A stretch of DNA of 64,000 nucleotides from CAZWRN01 sp964446685 (GTDB taxonomy: Bacteria; Patescibacteriota; Microgenomatia; Daviesbacterales; UBA10151): positions 1 to 64,000 of the forward strand of contig CAYUPO010000007.1 of the NCBI GenBank assembly GCA_964446685.1. The letters run 5' to 3'. A program made the position numbers and the translations under genes. This document shows, one piece after another, positions 1-8,516 of the stretch (position 1 is the first letter of the stretch; each line of letters opens with the position of its first letter). A model generated the notes under the pieces. That model was not told the origin of the DNA. It saw only the letters and a program-made list of their open reading frames with translations, and searched no databases.

Positions 1-1183
1 ACACTTTTGTCCCGCATAATGTATCTTTTATTTTTTGATCCAGCAAAAAGCTGAACGCTAAACTAAAAAATTTATTTCCCAAAATATTTAAAAACCTCAT
101 CGCCTGATTTTCCATCGGATAAACAAGTCTTGAACCCATCACAAATTCACCAACGCGGGACGATAACGTATCATAAAATTTTGGGAGCTCTTCCGGAGGC
201 ATTGTCAGATCAGCATCAAGTATCATCAATATATCGCCTCTGGCTTTGGCAAAACCTTTTCTGACAGCATCGCCTTTTCCTCTGCCTTTTCCCTGATTGA
301 TCAGACTAATTTTTCTTTGTTTTCCATATTTTGAAATCACTCGCTGGATCTCTTTTTTTGTATTATCGGATGAATTGCCCTCCACAAAAATAATCTCCGT
401 CCATTTTCCCAGCTGAGGGGTCCATTTAACAGCGTTTTCAATATTACCTTCTTCATTGCGAGCCGGGATAATAACTGAAACTGAATATCTCTTTTTCGTT
501 TCTTCAGGCTTTAATCTTGCTACTAAATATTGCACTAAACAAAGCTGCTTTATTAAAGGGAGTCTGGCTATATACTGATTTATAAAGTCTGATAAAAGCG
601 GAATATAAAATGGCATCAGTAAAAAATTACCTTTTTTAACTACTTCCAGCTGACTTAAATTTAATAAATTCTGAATATCAGTCAAAGATAACCAATTTTG
701 TCTAAGATTAGGAAATTTAAATCCTAATTTCTCTGCTAGTACCATGGCAGGTTCCCATAAAAAGTTATAATAAGTCACGATCACCCGTGTCTCAGCATTT
801 GAGACCTTAGCAATTTTTTCAAAAGCAGTCTGGACATCTGAAACATGACCAATGACATCAGAACAAAGAATATAGTCAAATGTTCCTTTAACTGACAACT
901 GCTCCACATCCTGCACTTTAAAATTTAACTGAGGATGTTTTTTTTGAGCTATCTGCACCATCTGAGGAGAGATATCAATCCCTATTCCCTTTTTGGGACG
1001 AACATAAGACAGTAAATCTCCATTCCCAGATCCTACAGCCAACACTGAAGCACCCGAAGGCACAAAAAAAGCACACAGTTTGTGTAGCGACTGATGATAA
1101 TACCAATTCTTTTTCAGGTAATACTCTCTTTTGTGGGCAAGCTGGTCAAAATGATTTTTTACCGCTTTATTATGCAGATCCAT
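1..1183 (-). CDS. Methyltransferase-GT2 glycosyltransferase fusion, partial
   Basis: Only the first 394 codons are in the window; the C-terminus lies beyond the left edge. Residues about 1-200 form a class I SAM-dependent methyltransferase: the glycine-rich motif I GSGNG is at 51-55 and GID at 68-70. A GT2 glycosyltransferase starts near residue 233 with SVIIPARNEE, followed by the acidic DAD metal site at 323-325 and GSRLV near 350, as in polyprenyl-phosphate sugar synthases. The ATG at 1183 overlaps the end of the fcl-like gene by 14 bp, so it is probably the last visible gene of a long minus-strand operon. The protein probably modifies and transfers a sugar at the cytoplasmic face of the membrane. 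The fold calls are firm; the substrate is unknown. Confidence 0.85.
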   Translation of the reverse strand, partial: MDLHNKAVKNHFDQLAHKREYYLKKNWYYHQSLHKLCAFFVPSGASVLAVGSGNGDLLSYVRPKKGIGIDISPQMVQIAQKKHPQLNFKVQDVEQLSVKGTFDYILCSDVIGHVSDVQTAFEKIAKVSNAETRVIVTYYNFLWEPAMVLAEKLGFKFPNLRQNWLSLTDIQNLLNLSQLEVVKKGNFLLMPFYIPLLSDFINQYIARLPLIKQLCLVQYLVARLKPEETKKRYSVSVIIPARNEEGNIENAVKWTPQLGKWTEIIFVEGNSSDNTKKEIQRVISKYGKQRKISLINQGKGRGKGDAVRKGFAKARGDILMILDADLTMPPEELPKFYDTLSSRVGEFVMGSRLVYPMENQAMRFLNILGNKFFSLAFSFLLDQKIKDTLCGTKV

Positions 1184-2132
1184 GATAATTTTTCAGATAC
1201 CATTGTATAGTTTTTTTAATACCTGTCTCAAAAGAGGTTTTAGCTCTAAATCCAAACTCTTGTTCCGCTTTTGTGACGTCCAATTTTCTTCTTGGTTGAC
1301 CATTAGGTTTACTAGTGTCCCATTTTATCTCACCTTTATAACTAAGTGTTTCTTTAATTAGCTCTGTCAAATCTTTAATGGAAATTTCAAACCCTGATCC
1401 CAAGTTAATAGGATCATCTTTATGATAATGTACTGCCGCTTGAAGTATACCGTCAGCAGCATCCTCCACATAAAGAAATTCTCTGGTTGGGGATCCATCA
1501 CCCCAGACTTCAATATAAGGTGTTTTTAACCTCTTAGCATCAACTACTTTTTTAACGAGTGCAGGAATAACATGAGATGTATCTGGATCAAAGTTATCAC
1601 CAGGTCCATATAAATTTACTGGTAAGAGATAGATACCATTAAACCCAAACTGTTGTCTATATGCCTGAGTCTGAACCAACAACATTTTTTTAGCCAATCC
1701 GTACGGCGCATTAGTTTCTTCAGGATACCCACTCCATAAGTCGGATTCTTTAAATGGAACCGGAGTGAATTTAGGATAAGCACAAATAGTTCCGATACAG
1801 ACAAATTTTCCAACTTTATTCACCCTGGCTGCTTCAATCAGTTCTACTCCCATCATCAGATTGTCATAAAACAAAGTTCCCGGCAAATCAAGATTTTTTC
1901 CTATCCCGCCCACATTTCCAGCTAAATGAATTGTGACATCAATATTTTTTGTCACTTTCCTGCAAACATTTTTCTTTCGCAAATCAAATTCCTTAGAGCG
2001 GGGTATTAATATATTTTTTGCCTGAACTCCATAATTTAATAATTTTTTTACAACATGACTACCTAAAAAACCACTTCCTCCTGTTACAAGTATTTTTTTA
2101 TCAACCCAATATTGTTTATCTTTATTTGTCAT
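1170..2132 (-). CDS. fcl: GDP-L-fucose synthase
   Basis: This extended short-chain dehydrogenase of 320 residues should convert GDP-4-keto-6-deoxy-D-mannose to GDP-L-fucose by 3,5-epimerisation and NADPH reduction. The Rossmann motif TGGSGFLGS is at 17-25 and the catalytic pair is Tyr144/Lys148 in YGLAK. Cys117 in CAYP and His187 in SHVIPAL match the epimerisation Cys/His pair of E. coli Fcl. The usual active-site Ser is Thr115 here, a conservative change. NLYGPGDNF and GDGSPTREFLYV are typical of the family. The substrate-producing gmd is at 48998-50002, not adjacent as in most operons. The ATG at 2132 follows the upstream GT4 gene by 35 bp. Confidence 0.9.
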   Translation of the reverse strand: MTNKDKQYWVDKKILVTGGSGFLGSHVVKKLLNYGVQAKNILIPRSKEFDLRKKNVCRKVTKNIDVTIHLAGNVGGIGKNLDLPGTLFYDNLMMGVELIEAARVNKVGKFVCIGTICAYPKFTPVPFKESDLWSGYPEETNAPYGLAKKMLLVQTQAYRQQFGFNGIYLLPVNLYGPGDNFDPDTSHVIPALVKKVVDAKRLKTPYIEVWGDGSPTREFLYVEDAADGILQAAVHYHKDDPINLGSGFEISIKDLTELIKETLSYKGEIKWDTSKPNGQPRRKLDVTKAEQEFGFRAKTSFETGIKKTIQWYLKNYHGSA

Positions 2133-2167
2133 AACTTACACACCTGATTTAGATTTTTATCAACCAA

Positions 2168-3298
2168 CTATACCAGAGGTCTGGTAATTTTCTCAATCAA
2201 TAATCGGCTTTTTTTTGTTGAAATTTCCCACTTAAACTTAGAAGACCAGGACCTGACACCTTTTGACAATGTTTGATATTTTTTATTATTTCTTAACAGT
2301 TCTAAAACCAGATCAGACAACATTTCCGGTCTATTTATTTTAGTTAGTAATCCGGTCTTTCCATTAATAATCGTATCTTTCAATCCGGCCACATTATAAG
2401 CTACAGTTGGAACTCCCATTAAACCAGCTTCCATCACAGTTAGGCCCCATCCTTCCCTGACCGAAGGGTTAATCACCAGATATGATTTCCCCAATAATTC
2501 AAACTTTTTGCTTTCACTCACAAACCCCCAAAATTTAACCTTTTTCGTTAAACCTAATTCAGCAGTTAAAGCTTTTAAATAAACAATATACTCATCATCA
2601 TGCTTACCTATTACCCAAAATCTAAAATCAGAATTTTGTTTAGAAAGCTTAGAAAAAACTATCAAAGCATCTTCAATACCTTTATCCCTGGCTAAGGCAC
2701 CTATAAAGGTTATAGTATTTTTATCTTTTTTAAACTGTATACTTTTTTTAGGACCCATAATTCCATTATGGATAACCGTGATATTTTGTTTAGAAATCCC
2801 TATCTCTGCTAATTCATTCTTTGTTGAATCAGAAACTGTCATAAAAGGTATCTTCAGATAAAACAATTTAAAAATATATGGTTCACAAAAAGCTCCAATT
2901 TTTCCCACCAATGTTTGCAATGGCTGAGGCAATGGATTATATTTCCACACTTCTTTGGTCACTTCATGAATAAAAGCCAATTTTTTAGTTTTAACAAATA
3001 AAGGAGTAAAAAAAGGGATTCCATGAAACTGATCTATTACCAGATCAAAGTCTTCTTTATTTTGGAAGAGATACCAGATAAATGCCCAAAACTGGACTGA
3101 AATTATTTGCCCACCCTTGCGAATAATATTAACCCCATCAATAATTTCCTGAGATTTAGCTCCAGGAAAATAGGAAGTAAATAAACTTACCTTATGGCCG
3201 GCTTTAATCCAGGCTTTGGCATGCTCATGTGTCACGATTTCTGCTCCACCGGCATGTGGATGTTTCGGACCCCTCCAGGAAAAAATAAGAATCTTCAT
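2168..3298 (-). CDS. GT4 family glycosyltransferase
   Basis: This GT-B fold protein of 376 residues has no membrane segment. The N-terminal acceptor domain opens with the GT4-type stretch HAGGAEIVTHEHAKAW (15-30). The C-terminal donor domain has FIGALARDKG near 198-207 and the EX7E motif at Glu282-Glu290, followed by GVPTVAYNVAGL. Such enzymes use a nucleotide sugar to extend lipid-linked oligosaccharides in the cytoplasm with retention of configuration. It follows a GT2 gene with a 5 bp gap and precedes fcl, so it probably belongs to the same transcript. Donor and acceptor cannot be read from sequence; a GDP-sugar is plausible given fcl, but that is inference. Confidence 0.85.
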   Translation of the reverse strand: MKILIFSWRGPKHPHAGGAEIVTHEHAKAWIKAGHKVSLFTSYFPGAKSQEIIDGVNIIRKGGQIISVQFWAFIWYLFQNKEDFDLVIDQFHGIPFFTPLFVKTKKLAFIHEVTKEVWKYNPLPQPLQTLVGKIGAFCEPYIFKLFYLKIPFMTVSDSTKNELAEIGISKQNITVIHNGIMGPKKSIQFKKDKNTITFIGALARDKGIEDALIVFSKLSKQNSDFRFWVIGKHDDEYIVYLKALTAELGLTKKVKFWGFVSESKKFELLGKSYLVINPSVREGWGLTVMEAGLMGVPTVAYNVAGLKDTIINGKTGLLTKINRPEMLSDLVLELLRNNKKYQTLSKGVRSWSSKFKWEISTKKSRLLIEKITRPLV

Positions 3299-3303
3299 AT
3301 TTT

Positions 3304-4134
3304 TTATCCAACATTAATCCTAAAATCAAGTTCAGGATCATACTTCCATTTACGCGCACTTTGATCTGAATAATATTTAAGGATTCGTAATCTATAAAAA
3401 ACTGCCAAAGTGTCACTAAACATGTAAAAAAGTGTCCTGATAAACTTCTGACTGGTTAAAACCGAGGAACCGCCAAAATCGAGTTTAATTTCAACCGGTG
3501 CTTCATAAATCCGCTTGAATCCTAAATAATTGGCCACCGATAAAATCTCAATATCAAAAGCATAAGCCTTGACTAAAAGACGAGGCAAAACTTTATCTAA
3601 AACTTCTCTTCTAAAAACTTTTAACCCAACCTGGGTATCTGTTATCTTTAATCCAAAAAGCATTCTTACTACCAGCTGATAGCCAAAAGACATTATTCGT
3701 CTTTGCCATGGATAATCAACTTTTGACACCGGATGTCTTTTGGATCCGACCATCACATCTGCTTTATACCACTCGAAATGTTCTAAAAGCATCGAAAGAC
3801 CATTTGGATTTAAATCCATCCCAGAATCAATAAAAGCAATTATATCTCCCCGGCTTTTTGCCATTCCAAAACGGACAGCATAACCTTTTCCTTTATTGGT
3901 TTCATACCCTACAACTTTAACATTGCGGTACTTTTTTGATATTTTTTTCGCCTTTTGAAAAGTTTTATCAAGTAATCCATCAACAACGCAAATTAACTCA
4001 GTTTTATATCTGAGTTTACTAAGTACTGTTCGTATTCTTTGCAAGTCTTTGTAAATTGTTTTTTCTTGTCTGAAGGCAGGTACAATCACAGAAACTAACC
4101 TAATTAATTTCTTGCGCGCTTTACGGGGCTTCAT
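3304..4134 (-). CDS. GT2 glycosyltransferase, dolichyl-phosphate-sugar synthase-like
   Basis: The 276-residue product has SVIVPAFRQEKTI near 15-27, VDGLLDKT near 51-58, KGKGYAVRFGM near 81-91 and an acidic DSGMD site at 103-107. TDTQVGLKVFRREV further on is the pattern of ALG5/DPM1-type enzymes that load a sugar onto polyprenyl phosphate. A basic N-terminus (KPRKARKKLIR) may help membrane binding. Its product could feed the many GT-C enzymes encoded here, which need polyprenyl-phosphate sugars. The stop of the upstream flippase gene is 2 bp from this start, which supports co-transcription. The family is well supported; the sugar is not known. Confidence 0.85.
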   Translation of the reverse strand: MKPRKARKKLIRLVSVIVPAFRQEKTIYKDLQRIRTVLSKLRYKTELICVVDGLLDKTFQKAKKISKKYRNVKVVGYETNKGKGYAVRFGMAKSRGDIIAFIDSGMDLNPNGLSMLLEHFEWYKADVMVGSKRHPVSKVDYPWQRRIMSFGYQLVVRMLFGLKITDTQVGLKVFRREVLDKVLPRLLVKAYAFDIEILSVANYLGFKRIYEAPVEIKLDFGGSSVLTSQKFIRTLFYMFSDTLAVFYRLRILKYYSDQSARKWKYDPELDFRINVG

Positions 4135-4135
4135 C

Positions 4136-5395
4136 TTAATTATCTTTAGACAGATCGCTTATCCGAGCTGCTAAAAAGTATACTGACAGACTGACAAATA
4201 ATAAAGTAGCAACGCTGACTGAAACCCAGACCACCTGTGTGATAGTCTGATGAAATAAATTAATCCCAATCAACTGCAAAACAGCCGCAACTAAGGGAAA
4301 TATCACTACTTTATTATGATTAACAGATAAAAAGAAATTTATAAATAACCCGCATAAGGCTAAAAATCCAGTAAACAGTGCATACGGCACTAGAAGTCCA
4401 ATTCCGGCAAAATATTTCTCCCCGTATAACAGAGAAAGTACAAACTGAGGAAAAAGAAAATACATCAAAATAACACCTGATACTACAGCCGCTGTTGCGC
4501 CAATACTAAGTAAAAACATCGAAACATATTTTTCACCGGCAACATATCTTTTGGCAACCAATGGAAACATTACTGTTGAAACAGGAGCACTGGCAAATAA
4601 AATAATTTTACCGAGAGTAGAAACAGCAGCAAAAATTCCGGCTTCAAAACTGGAGAAAAAATGTTTGACGAGTACCAGATCAATTGTCATCAGCGAAGTC
4701 ATAGCTACAGTTTGAATGAGTACAGGTAATGTAAAATTAAAAATATTTTTAGTATGTACTTTTTCAGTTGTCTGTATTTCCCGGTAATGCTTTAAAAAGA
4801 AAAATCCAGCAAGCCAGCCCGTAATAATAGCAATTACTAAACCAACCATTGCCCCCATTACTCCAAAACCAAGCATTACAAACAATACGCCAGCAACAAG
4901 TTTCATTCCGGTTTCAGAAATAAGACCGATTACCACCAAATGAAACTTGATCAATCCCTGTAGAACAGACCGATATAAATAAGCTGGCAGTCCAAACAGA
5001 AAAGAAACTGCAATCAGAATAATTCCTAAAGTATGCGGAGTATTTAAATAATCAGCTAAAAAAGGTGAAAATGCAGCAGTACCCAGTGCTAATACAACCG
5101 ACATGTAAAAAACCGGTTTAGTAAACCATTTCAGATAGGCAGCTGCTTCCTGATCATTTTTTGATGAAGCCACAAATTTAATAATTACTGTTCCAAACGA
5201 CAATGGAACAACCGACAAAAGCCCAATCAGAGAAAAGAATGCCGATAACTCGCCATAAGAAGCAGGCCCCAGCAGTCTGCCCATTAATAAATGATAGAGA
5301 TAATTGATTACATTAGTACTATTTGTACCAATAATCATAATAAAACTTGAGGAAAATAAAGGATGTGATATGGCCCGTTTAATTATTTTTTTCAT
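4136..5395 (-). CDS. Polysaccharide flippase, Wzx/MATE-like (MOP superfamily)
   Basis: This polytopic protein of 419 residues has about 12-14 hydrophobic segments. The start of the first helix pair (SNTSTNVINYLYHLLMGR-like arrangement) and the phrase LLGPASYGELSAFFS are typical of polysaccharide biosynthesis flippases, which move lipid-linked glycans across the membrane. I chose the ATG at 5395 because it overlaps the stop of the upstream gene as ATGA and has GGGTGG just before it. A longer frame back to 5509 would lie inside the neighbour. It sits between GT2/GT4 genes and a PIG-V-like GT-C gene, as expected for glycan export. A second flippase is at 33710-35164. Confidence 0.85.
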   Translation of the reverse strand: MKKIIKRAISHPLFSSSFIMIIGTNSTNVINYLYHLLMGRLLGPASYGELSAFFSLIGLLSVVPLSFGTVIIKFVASSKNDQEAAAYLKWFTKPVFYMSVVLALGTAAFSPFLADYLNTPHTLGIILIAVSFLFGLPAYLYRSVLQGLIKFHLVVIGLISETGMKLVAGVLFVMLGFGVMGAMVGLVIAIITGWLAGFFFLKHYREIQTTEKVHTKNIFNFTLPVLIQTVAMTSLMTIDLVLVKHFFSSFEAGIFAAVSTLGKIILFASAPVSTVMFPLVAKRYVAGEKYVSMFLLSIGATAAVVSGVILMYFLFPQFVLSLLYGEKYFAGIGLLVPYALFTGFLALCGLFINFFLSVNHNKVVIFPLVAAVLQLIGINLFHQTITQVVWVSVSVATLLFVSLSVYFLAARISDLSKDN

Positions 5396-6645
5396 GCCAC
5401 CCAGTACCCCCTTATAAATAAAATCGTAAAGAAACCCAGCATCAGACCCATTAACATAAACATAATTATCTGGATTATTCTTGGTAATTTTTCTATTAAC
5501 AAAGCCCAAATAATAAATACCGGAAATACTACCAAAACATAGCGCGATCCGGATGAAAAACTACCCTGAATCGTTGGCAATAAGATACTGGCTAAGGCAT
5601 AAAATAAATATGAAATTCTAATTTTTTTAAAGTAGCCTACAATCACAAGTAATACAAAGGAAACAGTACTTACAAACTCAAGCAAAAAAGAGGCTAAAAA
5701 TGTATTCACTTCCTGATAATGGATCAGAATATTGAGATATCTGTAGACCACCTGAGGAAATAATATTATTCCTTTACCTCTGTGCTCCCCTATGATTGAC
5801 TGAAGATTATAAAATGCCAGTGGATCACCAACACTCCACCATAAATAAGCCATATAAAGAAGCAATCCTCCTGGAATCAGCAATAAAGGAAAACTTTCTT
5901 TTAAAGATTTTTTTGACAGCCATAGATCAATTATCAAAGACAAAAATAATAGCACACCAAATACTCTGGTAAATGATGCCAAAAACCCACAAACAGCAGC
6001 CAGCCAAAAATTATTCTTGCGGTAAAAATAAAATGTTGCCACCGATAAAAAAAGAAACAAACTTTCGGTATAAAATGCAGCAAAGAAAAAAGAAGTCGGA
6101 AATAACAGTAAAAGCAATAAAGTCCGCCAGGCTATTTGACTAGAATAATCAAGTCTGGCAAGTTTAAAAAGCAAATATAAACTTCCAAGAAAACAAAGAT
6201 GTGATATAACGAGGCCACTAAGAACTGCAGACAAAAAATCAGTCTTTGAAAAAAATATTCCTATATGCACTAATAATGGATATAAAGGGAAAAAAGCCTG
6301 CTCCAGACTTTGATATCCTCTTAGCGCAATTGATAGATAATGCTCACCATCATAATTTGCCCAGGGCATCAGATAAAAAAACTGGTTATACAACTGATAA
6401 CCACCACCTAAAAAATTTCTGGAAAAAAGGGGCACAAAGATAAATCCCACTAAACCTACCACAAATAAAAATATCCTCCAGACGAGGAATAATCCACCTA
6501 TTATCAGTATTTCCGGAGAAAGTTTATTTGTGAAGCGTAGTACCTCGAAAGCTTGCTTCGAGGATGAAGCGAGCAAAGAACTTGCCTTTAGAATACCTCT
6601 TAGCTTGCTGTTAGGTAGTTCATTTTTGAGAAATTGCATATTCAT
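5392..6645 (-). CDS. PIG-V-like GT-C mannosyltransferase (Gpi18-related)
   Basis: This 417-residue integral membrane protein has about ten hydrophobic segments. NYDGEHYL at 97-104 is the acidic first-loop motif of PIG-V/Gpi18-type GT-C enzymes, and FFPLYPLL (118-125) with YTESLFLFLS further on support this. Such enzymes use polyprenyl-phosphate mannose at the outer face. Residues 10-40 come from a palindromic repeat (DNA 6544-6562 and flanks) and have low-complexity composition, so the real start could lie further in; no better start codon was found. The gene overlaps the upstream GT4 gene by 26 bp and the flippase gene by 4 bp. Confidence 0.8.
   Translation of the reverse strand: MNMQFLKNELPNSKLRGILKASSLLASSSKQAFEVLRFTNKLSPEILIIGGLFLVWRIFLFVVGLVGFIFVPLFSRNFLGGGYQLYNQFFYLMPWANYDGEHYLSIALRGYQSLEQAFFPLYPLLVHIGIFFSKTDFLSAVLSGLVISHLCFLGSLYLLFKLARLDYSSQIAWRTLLLLLLFPTSFFFAAFYTESLFLFLSVATFYFYRKNNFWLAAVCGFLASFTRVFGVLLFLSLIIDLWLSKKSLKESFPLLLIPGGLLLYMAYLWWSVGDPLAFYNLQSIIGEHRGKGIILFPQVVYRYLNILIHYQEVNTFLASFLLEFVSTVSFVLLVIVGYFKKIRISYLFYALASILLPTIQGSFSSGSRYVLVVFPVFIIWALLIEKLPRIIQIIMFMLMGLMLGFFTILFIRGYWVA
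6544..6562. repeat. Short palindrome inside the N-terminal coding region of the PIG-V-like gene
   Basis: CTCGAA and TTCGAG form a 6 bp stem around a 7-base loop. The stretch on to about 6610 contains further copies of the GCTTGC/GCAAG theme. It is read in frame as residues about 10-37 of the PIG-V-like protein. Related CTCGA-type palindromes are at 13592-13607 and 51901-51915. Confidence 0.6.
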
Positions 6646-7657
6646 AAACTTTTACGGTATCCTGCGCTGTTTTTTCCCAGGAAAATCGGCTTAAATTTTC
6701 AGTTCCTTTTTTTATCAAACCTTTTCTGTATTCGGCTTCTTGCAACTTAATCACCGCATCAGTGATCTCTGATCCGACAGCTGAATCTACTATTATACCG
6801 CCATCACCGACGACCTCTTTTAATGATGAATTATTGCTGGTAATAACAGCCGTTTTACATGCCTGTGCTTCAAGGACAGGTAATCCAAAACCTTCATAAT
6901 GAGACACCAATATTAAAGCCTGTGCAGCATTCATCAGTCCTACTAAATCTTCATTAGGAATAAATCCCAGTATTTTAACTCCAGGATGATTTGAATACTT
7001 CTCTTTAAATTCTCTGAAGGGATTCAGCTCAGGATGATTTAAATCGCCTTTTGTTTCAAAACCACCTCCCACTAATACCAAAGGGACCTCTGCATCAATC
7101 ACAGCCTGCGTCATTCTAACAAGATTCTTATTCCAGTTAACTCCTCCAGTATAGATGACAAAATTTTTCGGCAATTGGTACTTTAAACGTATGCGCTCTA
7201 CTTCAGGAAGGGGAAGCGGTTTAAAATGATCCGCTTGAGACAAATATACGGTAAATACTTTTGCTTTCGGCAGATTAAAAACTTTGATGGCATCCTGAGT
7301 GGAAGTCTTGGAATCCGTAATAATCGCTTTGACTTTTCTCAACGATAATTTTTGTCTTAGTAAATTAACTTTCCCTTTAAGCCCTGATGGATAATGAGTT
7401 GGAAATAAGAGCGGTATCACATCATGTATAGTAACAACTGTCGGGATATGAGAATTAACATTTAGTGTAGGACGAAAGAAATCAAAAAAAGGGAAATGAA
7501 TTATATCCGCCTCAATATTTTCATTTTTATTTTCCAGAATACACACTTCCCAATCAGTATATTTTCGCAAAGCTTTAATCAGATTTTCTGTATAAAAACC
7601 AATTCCCCTCCCCTTACTCTGACTATCCATGGCAGAAATATCGATTGCTACTTTCAT
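6620..7657 (-). CDS. GT4 family glycosyltransferase
   Basis: The 345-residue GT-B protein starts with MKVAIDISAM and a glycine-rich loop GRGIGFYTENL (17-27), then VTIHDVIPL near 75-83. The donor domain has VIYTGGVNWNKN near 167-177 and the EX7E motif Glu255-Glu263 in EGFGLPVLEAQA. This arrangement matches mannosyl/rhamnosyl-type GT4 enzymes such as the WbaZ/MtfB group, so a GDP-mannose or related donor is plausible. The start overlaps the stop of the upstream GT2 gene as ATGA, which implies translational coupling. The enzyme should act in the cytoplasm on a lipid-linked acceptor. The exact linkage is unknown. Confidence 0.85.
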   Translation of the reverse strand: MKVAIDISAMDSQSKGRGIGFYTENLIKALRKYTDWEVCILENKNENIEADIIHFPFFDFFRPTLNVNSHIPTVVTIHDVIPLLFPTHYPSGLKGKVNLLRQKLSLRKVKAIITDSKTSTQDAIKVFNLPKAKVFTVYLSQADHFKPLPLPEVERIRLKYQLPKNFVIYTGGVNWNKNLVRMTQAVIDAEVPLVLVGGGFETKGDLNHPELNPFREFKEKYSNHPGVKILGFIPNEDLVGLMNAAQALILVSHYEGFGLPVLEAQACKTAVITSNNSSLKEVVGDGGIIVDSAVGSEITDAVIKLQEAEYRKGLIKKGTENLSRFSWEKTAQDTVKVYEYAISQK

Positions 7658-8514
7658 TTAGACAAATACCTCCAGTAAGCTCTGGGAAACCGTAAGGCTG
7701 AGAAAAAGGAAAAAATAATCCCCTGTACTCCATCCAGTATTCCTTTATGACGAATTGTTGTCATCAAAAACCAGACAACCGGTTTAACTATTTCATAATT
7801 TAAAAAATTAATCAGATTTTTTTTGACTTTCTGCTCCTTTAACTGAGTTGCTAAAAGATCAATATACCGGCTATTTCGCTTAATATATCTTTCAAAGGTA
7901 GGTGAATCAACATGCAGCAAATCATGTTGCAACCAGCCCACTTTACCACTGACAACCATCTGTTCATGAACATCTTTAGCCGGAAGATAAGCTTTATTCC
8001 GTTTAAATAAACGAATTACTCCATCCGGATAAACTCCTCCATACCGTAAATACTTTCCCAAGAAATAATTTAGCCGGGGGAAAAAGAAAGCTACATACTC
8101 ATCTTTATCATTTCCTATTGCACCATCCCGCTGTTCCAGCAGCAATTGATGCCGCTTAAACAACTGTTTGTTTTTTAAAGTCTGCTGGTATCTAGAAATT
8201 TCATCATCAGTCATTTGGATCAACTTTATTATCTCTTTGGCCAGGTCTGAGGAAACTCTCTCGTCAGCATCTAAGTATAAAATCCATTCTCCTTTTGCCA
8301 GATCAAATGATTTTTGCTTATTGATATGAAAATTGGGATGATTTTCAGTAACAACAACTTTCGCTCCAAATTGTTTGGCAATTTCCACAGTTTTGTCTTC
8401 TGATGTTCCATCTACGATGATTATTTCATCCGCAATTCCTTTGACAGAAGACAGACAATCAGCAATATTTGATTCTTCATTATAAGTAGCAATCGCCACC
8501 GAAAGTTTTGTCAT
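7654..8514 (-). CDS. GT2 glycosyltransferase, WaaE/KdtX-like
   Basis: This 286-residue protein begins with LSVAIATYNEESNI and has VDGTSEDKTVEIA near 35-47. The metal-binding site is LDADERV at 81-87, the signature of the WaaE-like branch of GT2. The C-terminal third, with basic and hydrophobic stretches and FSALRFPRAYWRY, probably associates with the membrane. An insertion at about 98-140 is charged and may be a surface loop. Two relatives are in the window at 22756-23562 and 26216-27121. The gene overlaps the downstream GT4 start by 4 bp and follows a GT39-like gene by 2 bp. Substrate unknown. Confidence 0.85.
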   Translation of the reverse strand: MTKLSVAIATYNEESNIADCLSSVKGIADEIIIVDGTSEDKTVEIAKQFGAKVVVTENHPNFHINKQKSFDLAKGEWILYLDADERVSSDLAKEIIKLIQMTDDEISRYQQTLKNKQLFKRHQLLLEQRDGAIGNDKDEYVAFFFPRLNYFLGKYLRYGGVYPDGVIRLFKRNKAYLPAKDVHEQMVVSGKVGWLQHDLLHVDSPTFERYIKRNSRYIDLLATQLKEQKVKKNLINFLNYEIVKPVVWFLMTTIRHKGILDGVQGIIFSFFSALRFPRAYWRYLSK

Positions 8515-8516
8515 AA

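Noticed and set aside
5396..5509. N-terminal extension of the flippase gene
   Set aside because: It lies wholly inside the upstream PIG-V-like gene, is rich in polar residues before the first helix, and the ATG at 5395 has an ATGA overlap and a G-rich site before it.
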